A DNA stretch of 10,250 nt from an uncultured Pedobacter sp. GTDB taxonomy: Bacteria; Bacteroidota; Bacteroidia; Sphingobacteriales; Sphingobacteriaceae. Made by a program: the position numbers and the translations under genes. Under the pieces are notes generated by a model. The model was not told where the DNA came from. It saw only the letters and a list, made by a program, of their open reading frames with translations, and ran no database searches. Each line of letters begins with the position of its first letter. The stretch's first letter is position 1. Shown piece after piece: positions 1 to 5,588 of this stretch. The stretch covers positions 1-10,250 of the forward strand of contig CAMLDJ010000192.1 of the NCBI GenBank assembly GCA_946478755.1, given 5' to 3'.

Positions 1-240
1 TTTAGATCGTGGCGAAATCTGCCTGTTTGGGATCTCTTCAATATGAATGACAGAGTGCTAGGCCATGGTGGCTCTCACCCTCATCTGGTACATGAGCTCA
101 TCTCTGCATTGATCCAGGAGCGGGTACCTTTCCCTGATGCGAGGCAATCGGCAAATATTACCTGTGTAGGTATTCTTGCCCACGAAAGTGCGATGGAAGC
201 CGGTCATAAAATAAAACGCCCAAACTTCACAATCTCTTAA
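1..240 (+). CDS. Gfo/Idh/MocA-family oxidoreductase, C-terminal part (5' truncated by window)
   Basis: The reading frame is open to the first base of the window, so this is the last ~79 residues of a longer protein; the internal ATG at 43 is not its start. The segment GHGGSHPHLVHELISAL, followed by PFPDARQSANITCVGILAHE and SAMEAGHKI, is the typical C-terminal end of Gfo/Idh/MocA dehydrogenases. In these NAD(P)-dependent enzymes the N-terminal Rossmann fold lies upstream (here outside the window), and the C-terminal alpha/beta domain forms the substrate face and oligomer interface. Substrates are usually sugars, inositols or related polyols; which one cannot be told from this end. The gene converges on the amidohydrolase at 388-2250, with a stem-loop between them. 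The family is a confident call; the substrate is unknown. Confidence 0.85.
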   Translation, partial: FRSWRNLPVWDLFNMNDRVLGHGGSHPHLVHELISALIQERVPFPDARQSANITCVGILAHESAMEAGHKIKRPNFTIS

Positions 241-309
241 GTAGATTTATTGTTGCCCTGTAGGTGGGAATTAGGCTTTTATCAATAGAAGTGGAGTTCA
301 AGGCATTTA

Positions 310-350
310 GTAACAACTATCCCCCAAGGTAATGAAGGGATAGTTGTTGC
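310..350. terminator. Stem-loop between convergent genes, probable bidirectional terminator
   Basis: AACAACTATCCC (312-323) is exactly complementary to GGGATAGTTGTT (337-348), giving a 12-bp stem with a 13-nt loop. A T-G and a G-C pair extend it at the base (311/349 and 310/350). It lies between the stop of the plus-strand oxidoreductase (240) and the stop of the minus-strand amidohydrolase (388), where a shared terminator is expected. There is no clear T-run on either side, so it is not a textbook intrinsic terminator and may instead be a 3'-end stabiliser. Confidence 0.6.
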
Positions 351-387
351 AATGATAATTAATCCTGTTTAGCTCTCATTAGTTTGA

Positions 388-2250
388 TCACTCTTTAACA
401 TGAACAGGTATGCCACCAAGCCAGGTTTCCAGTACTGGGATGTTCCGCATTTTCATGTATTGCTCAGATGGGGTGGTTAATGATAGGGGATCCTGTTCAA
501 GGATGACGAAATCGGCAAAGTAGCCTTCGTCCAATGACCCGGCCCACTGGTCGGCATAACATTGCCACGCGGCATCATAGGTGACTGCAACCAGGGCCTG
601 TTCTGGTGTAATGCACTCGCTGGGATTTAATACTTCACCGTTTGCCGTATTCTCTTCCATTATCCTGGTAATGGATTGTTCCATCATTCTCAATGGACCC
701 AATGGGCTTACTTCGTTGTCGCTGTGTAGCGTGATCCTCATTCCGGCGGCAAGTGTGGAACCGCAAAGATCGAGCATCTGGGCTTTTGCGCTGCCAAATA
801 TGACCTGGCTGAAAGCATGGCCCCAATATCCTACGTGGCCAATAAGGAAACTTGGTGAAACGCCCATTTTGAGCATTGTTGATATCTGGTCTGCTGTTAG
901 AAGTGAGCAGTGTTCTATGCGGTTGCGCAGCTCGGTAACGTTGGGCTGAGTGAGGGCAGTTTGGTAGGCTTCTATTGCGAAGGTTACTGCCTGGTCGCCA
1001 TTGGCATGGATCATCAGGGGCCAGCCTTTTGCTATAACACCACTGATCAGTGATTGATAGTTTTGTGGAATGGTACCTGTAGGGGTGTTTGGTTGTGGGA
1101 AATTGAATATCCCTGTATTATTAGCTGGCTTGCAAAGATAAGGTGTACTCTGGTAGCCGGTGAGGCCCTGGTTTGAACCGTCCGAAACAACTTTTACGTG
1201 GCCATTATACACAGGCGAGTAACTGGCTGTGTCTGGGTATTTGCCAAGGTTGTCTACCTCGGTCTGGGTGGAACATAGCAATGCGCCCCCGATCCGGACC
1301 AGCTCGGGATTACTGCTCAAGTATTGCAGTAAAATCTTTTCAAAATTGGTGTTCAGTCCTGCATCGTACATGAAGGTCGCTCCCCTTTGATTCGCCAGTT
1401 TAAAAAGTTCTGTGAGGTAGCTATCGATGTTGTTCGCCATTGCTATAACCTGTTGTTTGATCACGGTGAGCGCTGGGGTCATCATTAAACTTTCCTGTAG
1501 TTGACCTTTAGTTCTTGCAATGTATAAATCCACTAATTTGTATTCCTTTCGCACATCTTCATTGTTATTAAAAACGTAATGTAATGCGCTGGTATTCAAA
1601 TAAAGGGTGTGCATTGAGGCACTCAGTAGCATCATCGGTATGTCTTTTCTAATGCCGTCAAGTATGTGATTATCTATCGTGACCAATTCCTCTTCGCCGT
1701 TTTTGTTGACCACAAAAGGCATCAGCGAGGGATCAAGCCCCTTGCCTAGGATAACATATTGAAAATTATCAGGGAGGTTATCGTTGATGATTTTTCCAAC
1801 TGAATCCAGGTTGTATGTTTCGAGTAAATCCTGACCTTTGAAAGGGCTTACATCTGCCCATTCTGTCATCATGGCGGTTGGAACGATGTGTACGTGCGGC
1901 TCGATCAGTCCAGGGAGCAGGGTTTGTGTGCCGGTAAGTTCTTTGGTCTTGTAACCGGGATAGTTTTGTTCCATATATGCTGTTACTGCACTTTGGGTGC
2001 CATTGACCACAACGTTTCCGTCTGCTATTCCGATGGCTTCAACGGTACCCGTGGATCCTCCAGTCATCGGACGGATGGTGCCGCCGGTGATTAATAGGGT
2101 TTGGGGCTGTTGTTTGGCTTTAAGCCCGGGGCCTGGTTTCATTTTTGCGAGGTTTTCAGGACTGAAAAGCTCTTCTTTGAGAATTTCTAAAACAGGATTG
2201 TTGCAGGCGCATTGTGTGCAGCCATGATGGTGTACGTGTTGGTTTTCCAT
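388..2250 (-). CDS. Metal-dependent amidohydrolase (amidohydrolase_3 / YtcJ-like) with His/Cys-rich N-terminus
   Basis: A predicted 620-residue hydrolase of the amidohydrolase superfamily (TIM barrel). Visible catalytic elements, numbered from the ATG at 2250, are H119-V-H121 in LIEPHVHIVP (first metal pair), K353 in HVKVVSDGS (the likely carboxylated bridging lysine), H415 in LMIHANGDQAV, H447 in RIEHCSLL and D511 in LHSDNEVSPLGPL. Their order matches YtcJ/NfdA-like enzymes that cleave C-N bonds in amides or N-substituted formamides; the substrate cannot be inferred. The C-terminal ADFVILEQDPL is the usual returning beta-sandwich strand. A TTG 45 bases upstream would add 15 residues (MGHTTKLIINTLNQP), but the ATG gives a more natural start. 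No Shine-Dalgarno is visible at either. The first 16 residues contain H5, H7-H9, C11, C14 and C16, not normal for the family. No secretion signal is seen, so it is probably cytoplasmic. Confidence 0.88.
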   Translation of the reverse strand: MENQHVHHHGCTQCACNNPVLEILKEELFSPENLAKMKPGPGLKAKQQPQTLLITGGTIRPMTGGSTGTVEAIGIADGNVVVNGTQSAVTAYMEQNYPGYKTKELTGTQTLLPGLIEPHVHIVPTAMMTEWADVSPFKGQDLLETYNLDSVGKIINDNLPDNFQYVILGKGLDPSLMPFVVNKNGEEELVTIDNHILDGIRKDIPMMLLSASMHTLYLNTSALHYVFNNNEDVRKEYKLVDLYIARTKGQLQESLMMTPALTVIKQQVIAMANNIDSYLTELFKLANQRGATFMYDAGLNTNFEKILLQYLSSNPELVRIGGALLCSTQTEVDNLGKYPDTASYSPVYNGHVKVVSDGSNQGLTGYQSTPYLCKPANNTGIFNFPQPNTPTGTIPQNYQSLISGVIAKGWPLMIHANGDQAVTFAIEAYQTALTQPNVTELRNRIEHCSLLTADQISTMLKMGVSPSFLIGHVGYWGHAFSQVIFGSAKAQMLDLCGSTLAAGMRITLHSDNEVSPLGPLRMMEQSITRIMEENTANGEVLNPSECITPEQALVAVTYDAAWQCYADQWAGSLDEGYFADFVILEQDPLSLTTPSEQYMKMRNIPVLETWLGGIPVHVKE

Positions 2251-2728
2251 TGGTTGATTAAGGGTGTTAATGATAAGTTTTGTTGTATGTCCCAAAATAC
2301 AGCATTTTATTTGTGTACTGTCTTTGTTGGCTTGTGTAGTTCATATTGGGGATTGATTGGTGGGCTGATGTGTATAAGTCCTGTTCGGGTATTGGAGCTT
2401 TAAATGAATGTTTTCGTAGTGTTACGATGTTTTTTTTGTATTCATAGGCGTTCATGTTTGTGGTGTTATTTATAATCTTTTCATTCATTTTCCGATAGCA
2501 TGCCCAAAAAATTGACGTTTCGGTAGATTTTCTTTTGAAGTTCAGTTGTAAATATTTATTTAGCGATCACTTCGAATCGAGTATTCCAGGTAAGCCACTC
2601 ACTGGGTACATCACTTTTCTTTGTACAGATTCTTATGAAAATATTCTACAAATCAATGACAGGAGTTTATCCTCAGACAGCGAAGTTCCTCGGGAAAATT
2701 TAAAATATACTTGGAAAATAATAGAGCT
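2251..2728. other. Gene-poor intergenic stretch
   Basis: No recognisable gene lies between the amidohydrolase start and the TetR terminator. Two open stretches exist, 2267-2488 on the minus strand (73 codons from an ATG) and 2499-2753 on the plus strand (84 codons, only a TTG start). Neither has a ribosome site, a domain I can recognise, or composition clearly different from random AT-rich sequence. The plus one ends inside the TetR terminator hairpin, which argues against it. The amidohydrolase promoter should lie in the first ~150 bases, but I see only partial matches, such as TATTTTG on the minus strand near 2300, with no TTTG at the right distance. Confidence 0.5.
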
Positions 2729-2773
2729 AAAAAAACACCCAACTACACTTTAATGGATGTAAAATTGGGTGTT
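2729..2773 (-). terminator. Intrinsic terminator of the TetR-family gene
   Basis: Read on the minus strand, AACACCCAA (2773-2765) pairs with TTGGGTGTT (2742-2734) as a 9-bp perfect stem. TACA/TGTA can add four inner pairs. The stem runs straight into a T-run made by the seven A's at 2729-2735. It lies 80-125 bases past the stop codon of the gene ending at 2855, and this is the standard rho-independent arrangement for that strand. Confidence 0.82.
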
Positions 2774-2854
2774 AATTATGTAACTATTTGATTTTTAGGT
2801 TGCTTTAGGGAGTTGAGCCTTTGATTGTACTACTACAAACTTATTTACGAATGG

Positions 2855-3487
2855 CTAAAGGTATGCCCATTCAATGATTTGTTTAATGGTCTTCTTTATT
2901 TCGGCCTGTGCTTCCTCTTTCCTGATATCAACTCCACAGATCAGGCCATTATTTGTATGAGCAATTAAGGTAATGTAATATATGCCACCAATTAGAAGGG
3001 CAGCAACCGGCCTGATATTTTTATCTTTGCCTTTAAAGTATTTGTCAGTAAGTTCACTAAAAAACTGCTCTCCCAGAGATTCACGTCTCTCATTTAACTC
3101 CTCTAATACTTTTGAACTTTCGCATACCCCCCAACTGATGATCTTTCGCATTTCTTCATTTGCAATTAAAGAATCGAGCTGATCTTCCAGTAAATGATAC
3201 AACATCTCTTTGCCCTGATCGCTTCTGTTTTGCTCGATTATTTCTTTTGATTGATCGATATTTGCAGTATAAAAATCGCTATTGTTCAGGTATTCCTTTA
3301 CCAGGCCTTCCATACTGCCGAAATAATCATAAACCAATTTTCGGTCTACTTCGGCTTTTAATGCTACTTTACTAACGTTTAAGCCGGTAAAACCGTCATT
3401 TTTTAAGATTTTACCAACTGCGGCCATAAGTTTTTGTTTTGTCCATTCTTTATTTCTGATGGGGCCGCTCGTAGGTTTTCTTGTCAT
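2855..3487 (-). CDS. TetR/AcrR-family transcriptional regulator
   Basis: A 210-residue one-component repressor-type regulator. Residues ~14-60 form the TetR DNA-binding domain: WTKQKLMAAVGKILKNDGF (helix 1), then TGLNVSKVALKAEVDRKLVYDYFGS in two steps, with the helix-turn-helix at ~36-55 and the hallmark Y-x-Y-F-G near its end. The helical remainder is the ligand-binding and dimerisation domain; its ligand is unknown. The ATG at 3487 gives the normal family length. The frame stays open upstream to 3646, but that 53-residue extension (ending RSRNCCNPPPR) does not look like TetR protein. Seven C's lie two bases before the chosen ATG, and no Shine-Dalgarno is seen. A palindrome at 3517-3528 suggests autoregulation. 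No efflux pump or enzyme is divergently placed, so its regulon is not obvious. Confidence 0.85.
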   Translation of the reverse strand: MTRKPTSGPIRNKEWTKQKLMAAVGKILKNDGFTGLNVSKVALKAEVDRKLVYDYFGSMEGLVKEYLNNSDFYTANIDQSKEIIEQNRSDQGKEMLYHLLEDQLDSLIANEEMRKIISWGVCESSKVLEELNERRESLGEQFFSELTDKYFKGKDKNIRPVAALLIGGIYYITLIAHTNNGLICGVDIRKEEAQAEIKKTIKQIIEWAYL

Positions 3488-3516
3488 TCGGGGGGGTGGG
3501 TTACAACAATTTCTTG

Positions 3517-3540
3517 ATCTCCGGAGATTATCCAAATATA
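3517..3540 (-). promoter_or_regulatory. Candidate tetR promoter element with palindromic operator
   Basis: ATCTCCGGAGAT (3517-3528) is a perfect 12-bp palindrome 30 bases upstream of the TetR-family start. Immediately upstream on the minus strand is TATATTTG (3540-3533), matching the Bacteroidota -7 consensus TAnnTTTG. This would put the transcription start inside or next to the palindrome, a standard arrangement for an autorepressor. No TTTG is found at the expected -33 position, so the promoter half of the call is weaker. Assigning the TetR protein as the binder is inference from position. Confidence 0.45.
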
Positions 3541-3659
3541 TATAATGCAGCGCTATTTGTTCCATCTTTTTCAATAGAACACATTGAAACGGCACTATTT
3601 TGCTGCATTGCTTTTTAATAATTTGTAATTTATCCCTTTTCAGCAAATAAATAAAGACA

Positions 3660-4106
3660 CTAAATATTTTTGGCCTTTACCTCTTGCAGCACATTTTTTA
3701 TTACGGTTTTGATCTTTGGAAGAAGACCGCTGTCGCTGCGTTTTTCTGAAAGTAGGGTGCTGATGAGACTAGTTATTTCCTTGATCGAAAATGGTTTTTC
3801 CAATATCGCATCGCAACCATAATCAGACAATGAAAATAGTATTTTAGTATAGGCAGAAATAATGATGATAGGGATGTACTCAAATCCATCGATAGCGCGG
3901 ATGGCACTACAAAGCTCTCCTCCGTTCCATTCAGGTAACATATAGTCCAAAATGATCAAATCCGGACGGTAATGCTCAATTTGTTTAACCGCTTTCTCCG
4001 GATCATGGCAACCCTGGCATTGATAACCGTACAACTTAAGAATTTCTTGCAGCGTTTCCAGTAACACCAGGTCATCCTCTACAATAAATATTTTTTTTGT
4101 TTCCAT
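3660..4106 (-). CDS. Stand-alone receiver-domain response regulator
   Basis: A 148-residue CheY-like protein with no output domain. The receiver fills residues ~4-120: acidic pair D11/D12 (IFIVEDD), phospho-acceptor D54 (LIILDYMLPEWNG), conserved S84 (IIIISAYT) and K104 (LEKPF). A charged helical tail (~121-148, SEKRSDSGLLPKIKTV onward) is longer than in minimal CheY proteins and could be a partner-binding segment. No kinase is adjacent: the upstream neighbour is the unknown 102-residue gene, and the nearest intact kinase is at 5963-8305. It may be an orphan or may be served by that kinase. A candidate promoter lies at 4148-4180. Family certain; pathway unknown. Confidence 0.92.
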   Translation of the reverse strand: METKKIFIVEDDLVLLETLQEILKLYGYQCQGCHDPEKAVKQIEHYRPDLIILDYMLPEWNGGELCSAIRAIDGFEYIPIIIISAYTKILFSLSDYGCDAILEKPFSIKEITSLISTLLSEKRSDSGLLPKIKTVIKNVLQEVKAKNI

Positions 4107-4147
4107 AATCTTCTCATTGTTAGTGTTATATGTTTTTGAAAATCCTT

Positions 4148-4180
4148 CAATTGTATGGATATATGCTGATGCCCTCCAAA
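4148..4180 (-). promoter_or_regulatory. Candidate Bacteroidota-type promoter for the receiver gene at 3660-4106
   Basis: On the minus strand, TTTG (4180-4177) is followed after 21 bases by TACAATTG (4155-4148), a 7/8 match to TAnnTTTG. Spacing and distance (about 40 bases from the -7 element to the ATG at 4106) fit a sigma-ABfr promoter. It overlaps the very end of no gene, since the upstream 102-residue gene stops at 4199. The receiver may therefore be transcribed separately. Confidence 0.45.
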
Positions 4181-4198
4181 AAGTTCATGTTTTTTTGC

Positions 4199-4507
4199 CT
4201 ATTGCAATGGTTTGATTTCCAGGTCATCGAGTTGCGCGATCCGGAAGATTTCTTTTGAAATAATCGCTACGTTTTCCTTTAGTTGCTCCAGGTTGCAGGA
4301 TATTGTTCCTAATGGTACCGGAAGACCCGCAATCTCCTCGATAAGTTCCATCTGGATCATACAGGCTCCTAAAGATTCCTTTTTCCCTTTGAGCATGTTA
4401 AAGGTTTCAAGTGCAGATTTCCGGTCTGTTCCAAGCGTAAATTTTCCATAGGTAATTTTGGTGCCCTTTAAATGAAGCACCACTATTATTGCTAATGTAG
4501 ATTCCAT
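4199..4507 (-). CDS. Unrecognised 102-residue protein
   Basis: A plausible small gene with a good ATG and no competing reading frame, but I cannot place it in a named family. An N-terminal beta-strand-like run (TLAIIVVLHLKG) leads into YGKFTLGTDRKSALETFNML (extended, then helix), an acidic helix (MIQMELIEEIAG), a GLPVPLGTISCNLEQL turn region and a final helix (AIISKEIFRIAQLDDL). The shape suggests a compact soluble alpha/beta domain. There is no signal peptide and no convincing membrane helix. It sits 80 bases downstream of hsp20, past hsp20's terminator, and 93 bases upstream of a receiver gene on the same strand. The neighbourhood hints at a stress or signalling role, but this is inference only. 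No Shine-Dalgarno is visible, which is common in this phylum. Confidence 0.7.
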   Translation of the reverse strand: MESTLAIIVVLHLKGTKITYGKFTLGTDRKSALETFNMLKGKKESLGACMIQMELIEEIAGLPVPLGTISCNLEQLKENVAIISKEIFRIAQLDDLEIKPLQ

Positions 4508-4549
4508 TTCGTTTAGGTTTTATTTTCTATGATCAGTATGCTTCGGGAT

Positions 4550-4579
4550 TAAAAAAAATGCCGCACTAAGCGGCATTTT
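4550..4579 (-). terminator. Intrinsic terminator of hsp20
   Basis: On the minus strand, just after the hsp20 stop, AAAATGCCGC pairs with GCGGCATTTT around a 5-base TTAGT loop (loop at 4565-4569). The stem is followed at once by a run of about eight T's. It is a strong textbook rho-independent terminator and separates hsp20 from the 102-residue gene. Left-edge coordinates are good to about one base. Confidence 0.9.
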
Positions 4580-4586
4580 CAATTTA

Positions 4587-5027
4587 CTAGCGAATCTCGA
4601 TCTGTCTTGAAACTGCCTTTGCTTCCTCTTTTTTTGGAAGTGCGAGCTTAAGTACCCCGTCGACATAACTTGCCTGGATACGGTCCACATCGGCACTTTC
4701 AGGAAGTATGAATGCCCTGGTGAAAGCCGAGTAGCTGAATTCACGTCTGTTGTAGGTTTTTTCCAATGTGTTGTTTTCGCTGTACTGCCCGGTAGAAATA
4801 GTTAGCATATCCCGCTCTACAGAAACTTTAAAATCTTCTTTTTTCAGGCCGGGAGCGGCAAGCTCGATATGATATTCTTCACCGGACTCTAAAATGTTTA
4901 CAGCAGGAAGGCTGTTGATTCGGCGGTCTGCAAAAAATGTGTCGCCCAGTACGGATTCGAAAATGTCATTAAAGCCTGGCAATAATGTACTGTTTTTCTT
5001 TTCTGGATTGAATTTAACCAATGTCAT
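4587..5027 (-). CDS. Hsp20 / alpha-crystallin-family small heat-shock protein
   Basis: A 146-residue ATP-independent holdase that binds unfolding proteins in the cytoplasm and forms oligomers. The alpha-crystallin domain spans ~38-133: LPAVNILESGEEYHIELAAPG at its start, LKKEDFKVSVERDMLTIS in the middle, and the hallmark VDGVLKLALPK near the end (consensus A-x-x-x-n-G-v-L). The short N-terminal arm contains LLPGFNDIFESVLGD. The C-terminal IEI (143-145) is the I-x-I motif that docks in a neighbouring subunit. The start is well supported: AAGGAG (minus strand, 5041-5036) lies 8 bases before the ATG, the only strong Shine-Dalgarno in the window. It has its own terminator at 4550-4579. The upstream region carries a -24/-12-like motif and three palindromic repeats, suggesting regulated expression. 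Confidence 0.95.
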   Translation of the reverse strand: MTLVKFNPEKKNSTLLPGFNDIFESVLGDTFFADRRINSLPAVNILESGEEYHIELAAPGLKKEDFKVSVERDMLTISTGQYSENNTLEKTYNRREFSYSAFTRAFILPESADVDRIQASYVDGVLKLALPKKEEAKAVSRQIEIR

Positions 5028-5109
5028 AGTGTGTTCTCCTTTTTAAAAAAAATAGACTATTAATCAATTAATTTTCTCTAAAACCTTTAAGCGGTTTTGA
5101 AATATCAAC

Positions 5110-5126
5110 TTCAAGTGTTGTGCCAA
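5110..5126 (-). promoter_or_regulatory. Candidate sigma-54 (-24/-12) promoter for hsp20
   Basis: On the minus strand, 5126-5110 reads TTGGCACAACACTTGAA. Against the RpoN consensus TGGCACG-N4-TTGCW, the -24 block TGGCAC is perfect and the spacing to TTG is exact. The last base of the -12 dinucleotide is A instead of C, a real weakness. The transcription start would be near 5100, leaving a leader of about 73 bases that ends in the strong hsp20 ribosome site. Three phased palindromes lie 75-120 bases upstream, where enhancer-binding activators of sigma-54 normally bind. Whether this organism uses RpoN here cannot be seen from the window. Confidence 0.4.
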
Positions 5127-5168
5127 CGGTACTTTTAAGAATATTCACGTACTTTTTAGAAACCCTGG

Positions 5169-5228
5169 CTGAAAAATTTTCATAAATTCTGAACTTTTTT
5201 CAGCTTTGAACTGAAAAATTTTCAGTTC
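5169..5228. repeat. Three phased copies of CTGAA-N5-TTCAG (operator-like array)
   Basis: Three 15-bp inverted repeats lie in 57 bases. They are 5169-5183 (CTGAAAAATTTTCAT, last base off), 5189-5203 (CTGAACTTTTTTCAG, arms perfect) and 5211-5225 (CTGAAAAATTTTCAG, perfect; with flanks a 21-bp palindrome 5208-5228). Centres are 5176, 5196 and 5218, so spacings are 20 and 22 bp, close to two helical turns each, putting all three on one DNA face. This is the signature of cooperative binding by a dimeric regulator. The array lies 142-201 bases upstream of the hsp20 start, with no intact gene on its other side until the receiver at 5589. hsp20 is therefore the probable target. Confidence 0.6.
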
Positions 5229-5241
5229 GCTGGTCGGATGG

Positions 5242-5448
5242 TTATAAATTGATATAGGCTTTCAAAGCCGTTACTGGTATTTTAAGTTCATGACTGACCA
5301 TGCTAATAAACACTTTTAGTCTATATTTCTGGAGAATCTGGGCGAGAGCAGCTTCAAGAGAGATTTCCTCTCCAGCCGAGTAACCATTTAGTTCTCTCAT
5401 GCTTTTAGATGAAAGAAAAGTGCCTGGACGAACAACTGAGTGTATATT
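5242..5448 (-). pseudogene. Relic of a PAS/HisKA sensor histidine kinase
   Basis: Between stop codons at 5449-5451 and 5242-5244 the minus strand encodes about 68 residues. The first part, GTFLSSKSMRELNGYSAGEE then SLEAALAQILQKYRLKV, looks like the middle of a PAS domain. It runs directly into FISMVSHELKIPVTALKAY, a nearly perfect HisKA H-box carrying the phospho-accepting histidine of SHELK. Then it stops. A working kinase would have more PAS, a linker, the rest of HisKA and an ATPase domain, so this is an internally deleted and truncated remnant. The only ATG in frame (5400) falls inside the PAS segment. It is not a copy of the intact kinase at 5963-8305, whose H-box reads FIALASHELKTPLTSMS. 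Confidence 0.7.
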
Positions 5449-5535
5449 TTAGTGCTATCGTGGCAAGCCTACCAAACATAATTAACCTCCATCAACTATA
5501 CCACGCAGGCCTGTACAAGATTTATCAAGGCGTCT

Positions 5536-5562
5536 TTAAAAATCAGCATATAATTTATATGC
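5536..5562 (-). terminator. Possible terminator of the kinase-receiver operon
   Basis: GCATATAAATTATATGC (5562-5546 on the minus strand) is a 17-bp perfect palindrome 27 bases past the stop of the receiver gene, followed by TGATTTTTAA. The stem is AU-rich and the T-run short, so termination would be modest. An operator is the alternative reading. Confidence 0.4.
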
Positions 5563-5588
5563 AAAATCTATAAAGGTGTTATGCCAAT

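Noticed and set aside
2251..2295. TTG start extending the amidohydrolase by 15 residues
   Set aside because: The ATG at 2250 is a better codon, and the extension adds only nondescript sequence before the His/Cys-rich start.
2267..2488. 73-codon minus-strand open frame upstream of the amidohydrolase
   Set aside because: It has an ATG but overlaps the amidohydrolase leader, has no recognisable domain, and its composition looks like translated promoter DNA.
2535..2753. 72-codon plus-strand open frame upstream of the tetR terminator
   Set aside because: Only a TTG start, no ribosome site, no recognisable similarity, and its end lies inside the TetR terminator hairpin. More likely chance in AT-rich DNA.
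3488..3646. 53-residue N-terminal extension of the TetR-family protein
   Set aside because: It runs through the palindrome and -7-like element, is unlike TetR proteins, and makes the protein longer than the family norm.
4520..4744. Minus-strand open frame inside hsp20
   Set aside because: Shadow frame of the well-supported hsp20 gene; its end reads through the terminator stem.
5068..5199. 43-codon minus-strand open stretch (ends LKGFREN) below the kinase relic, in the same frame
   Set aside because: Two stops separate it from the relic, I recognise nothing in it, and it covers the candidate hsp20 promoter. It could be further kinase debris, but there is no positive evidence.
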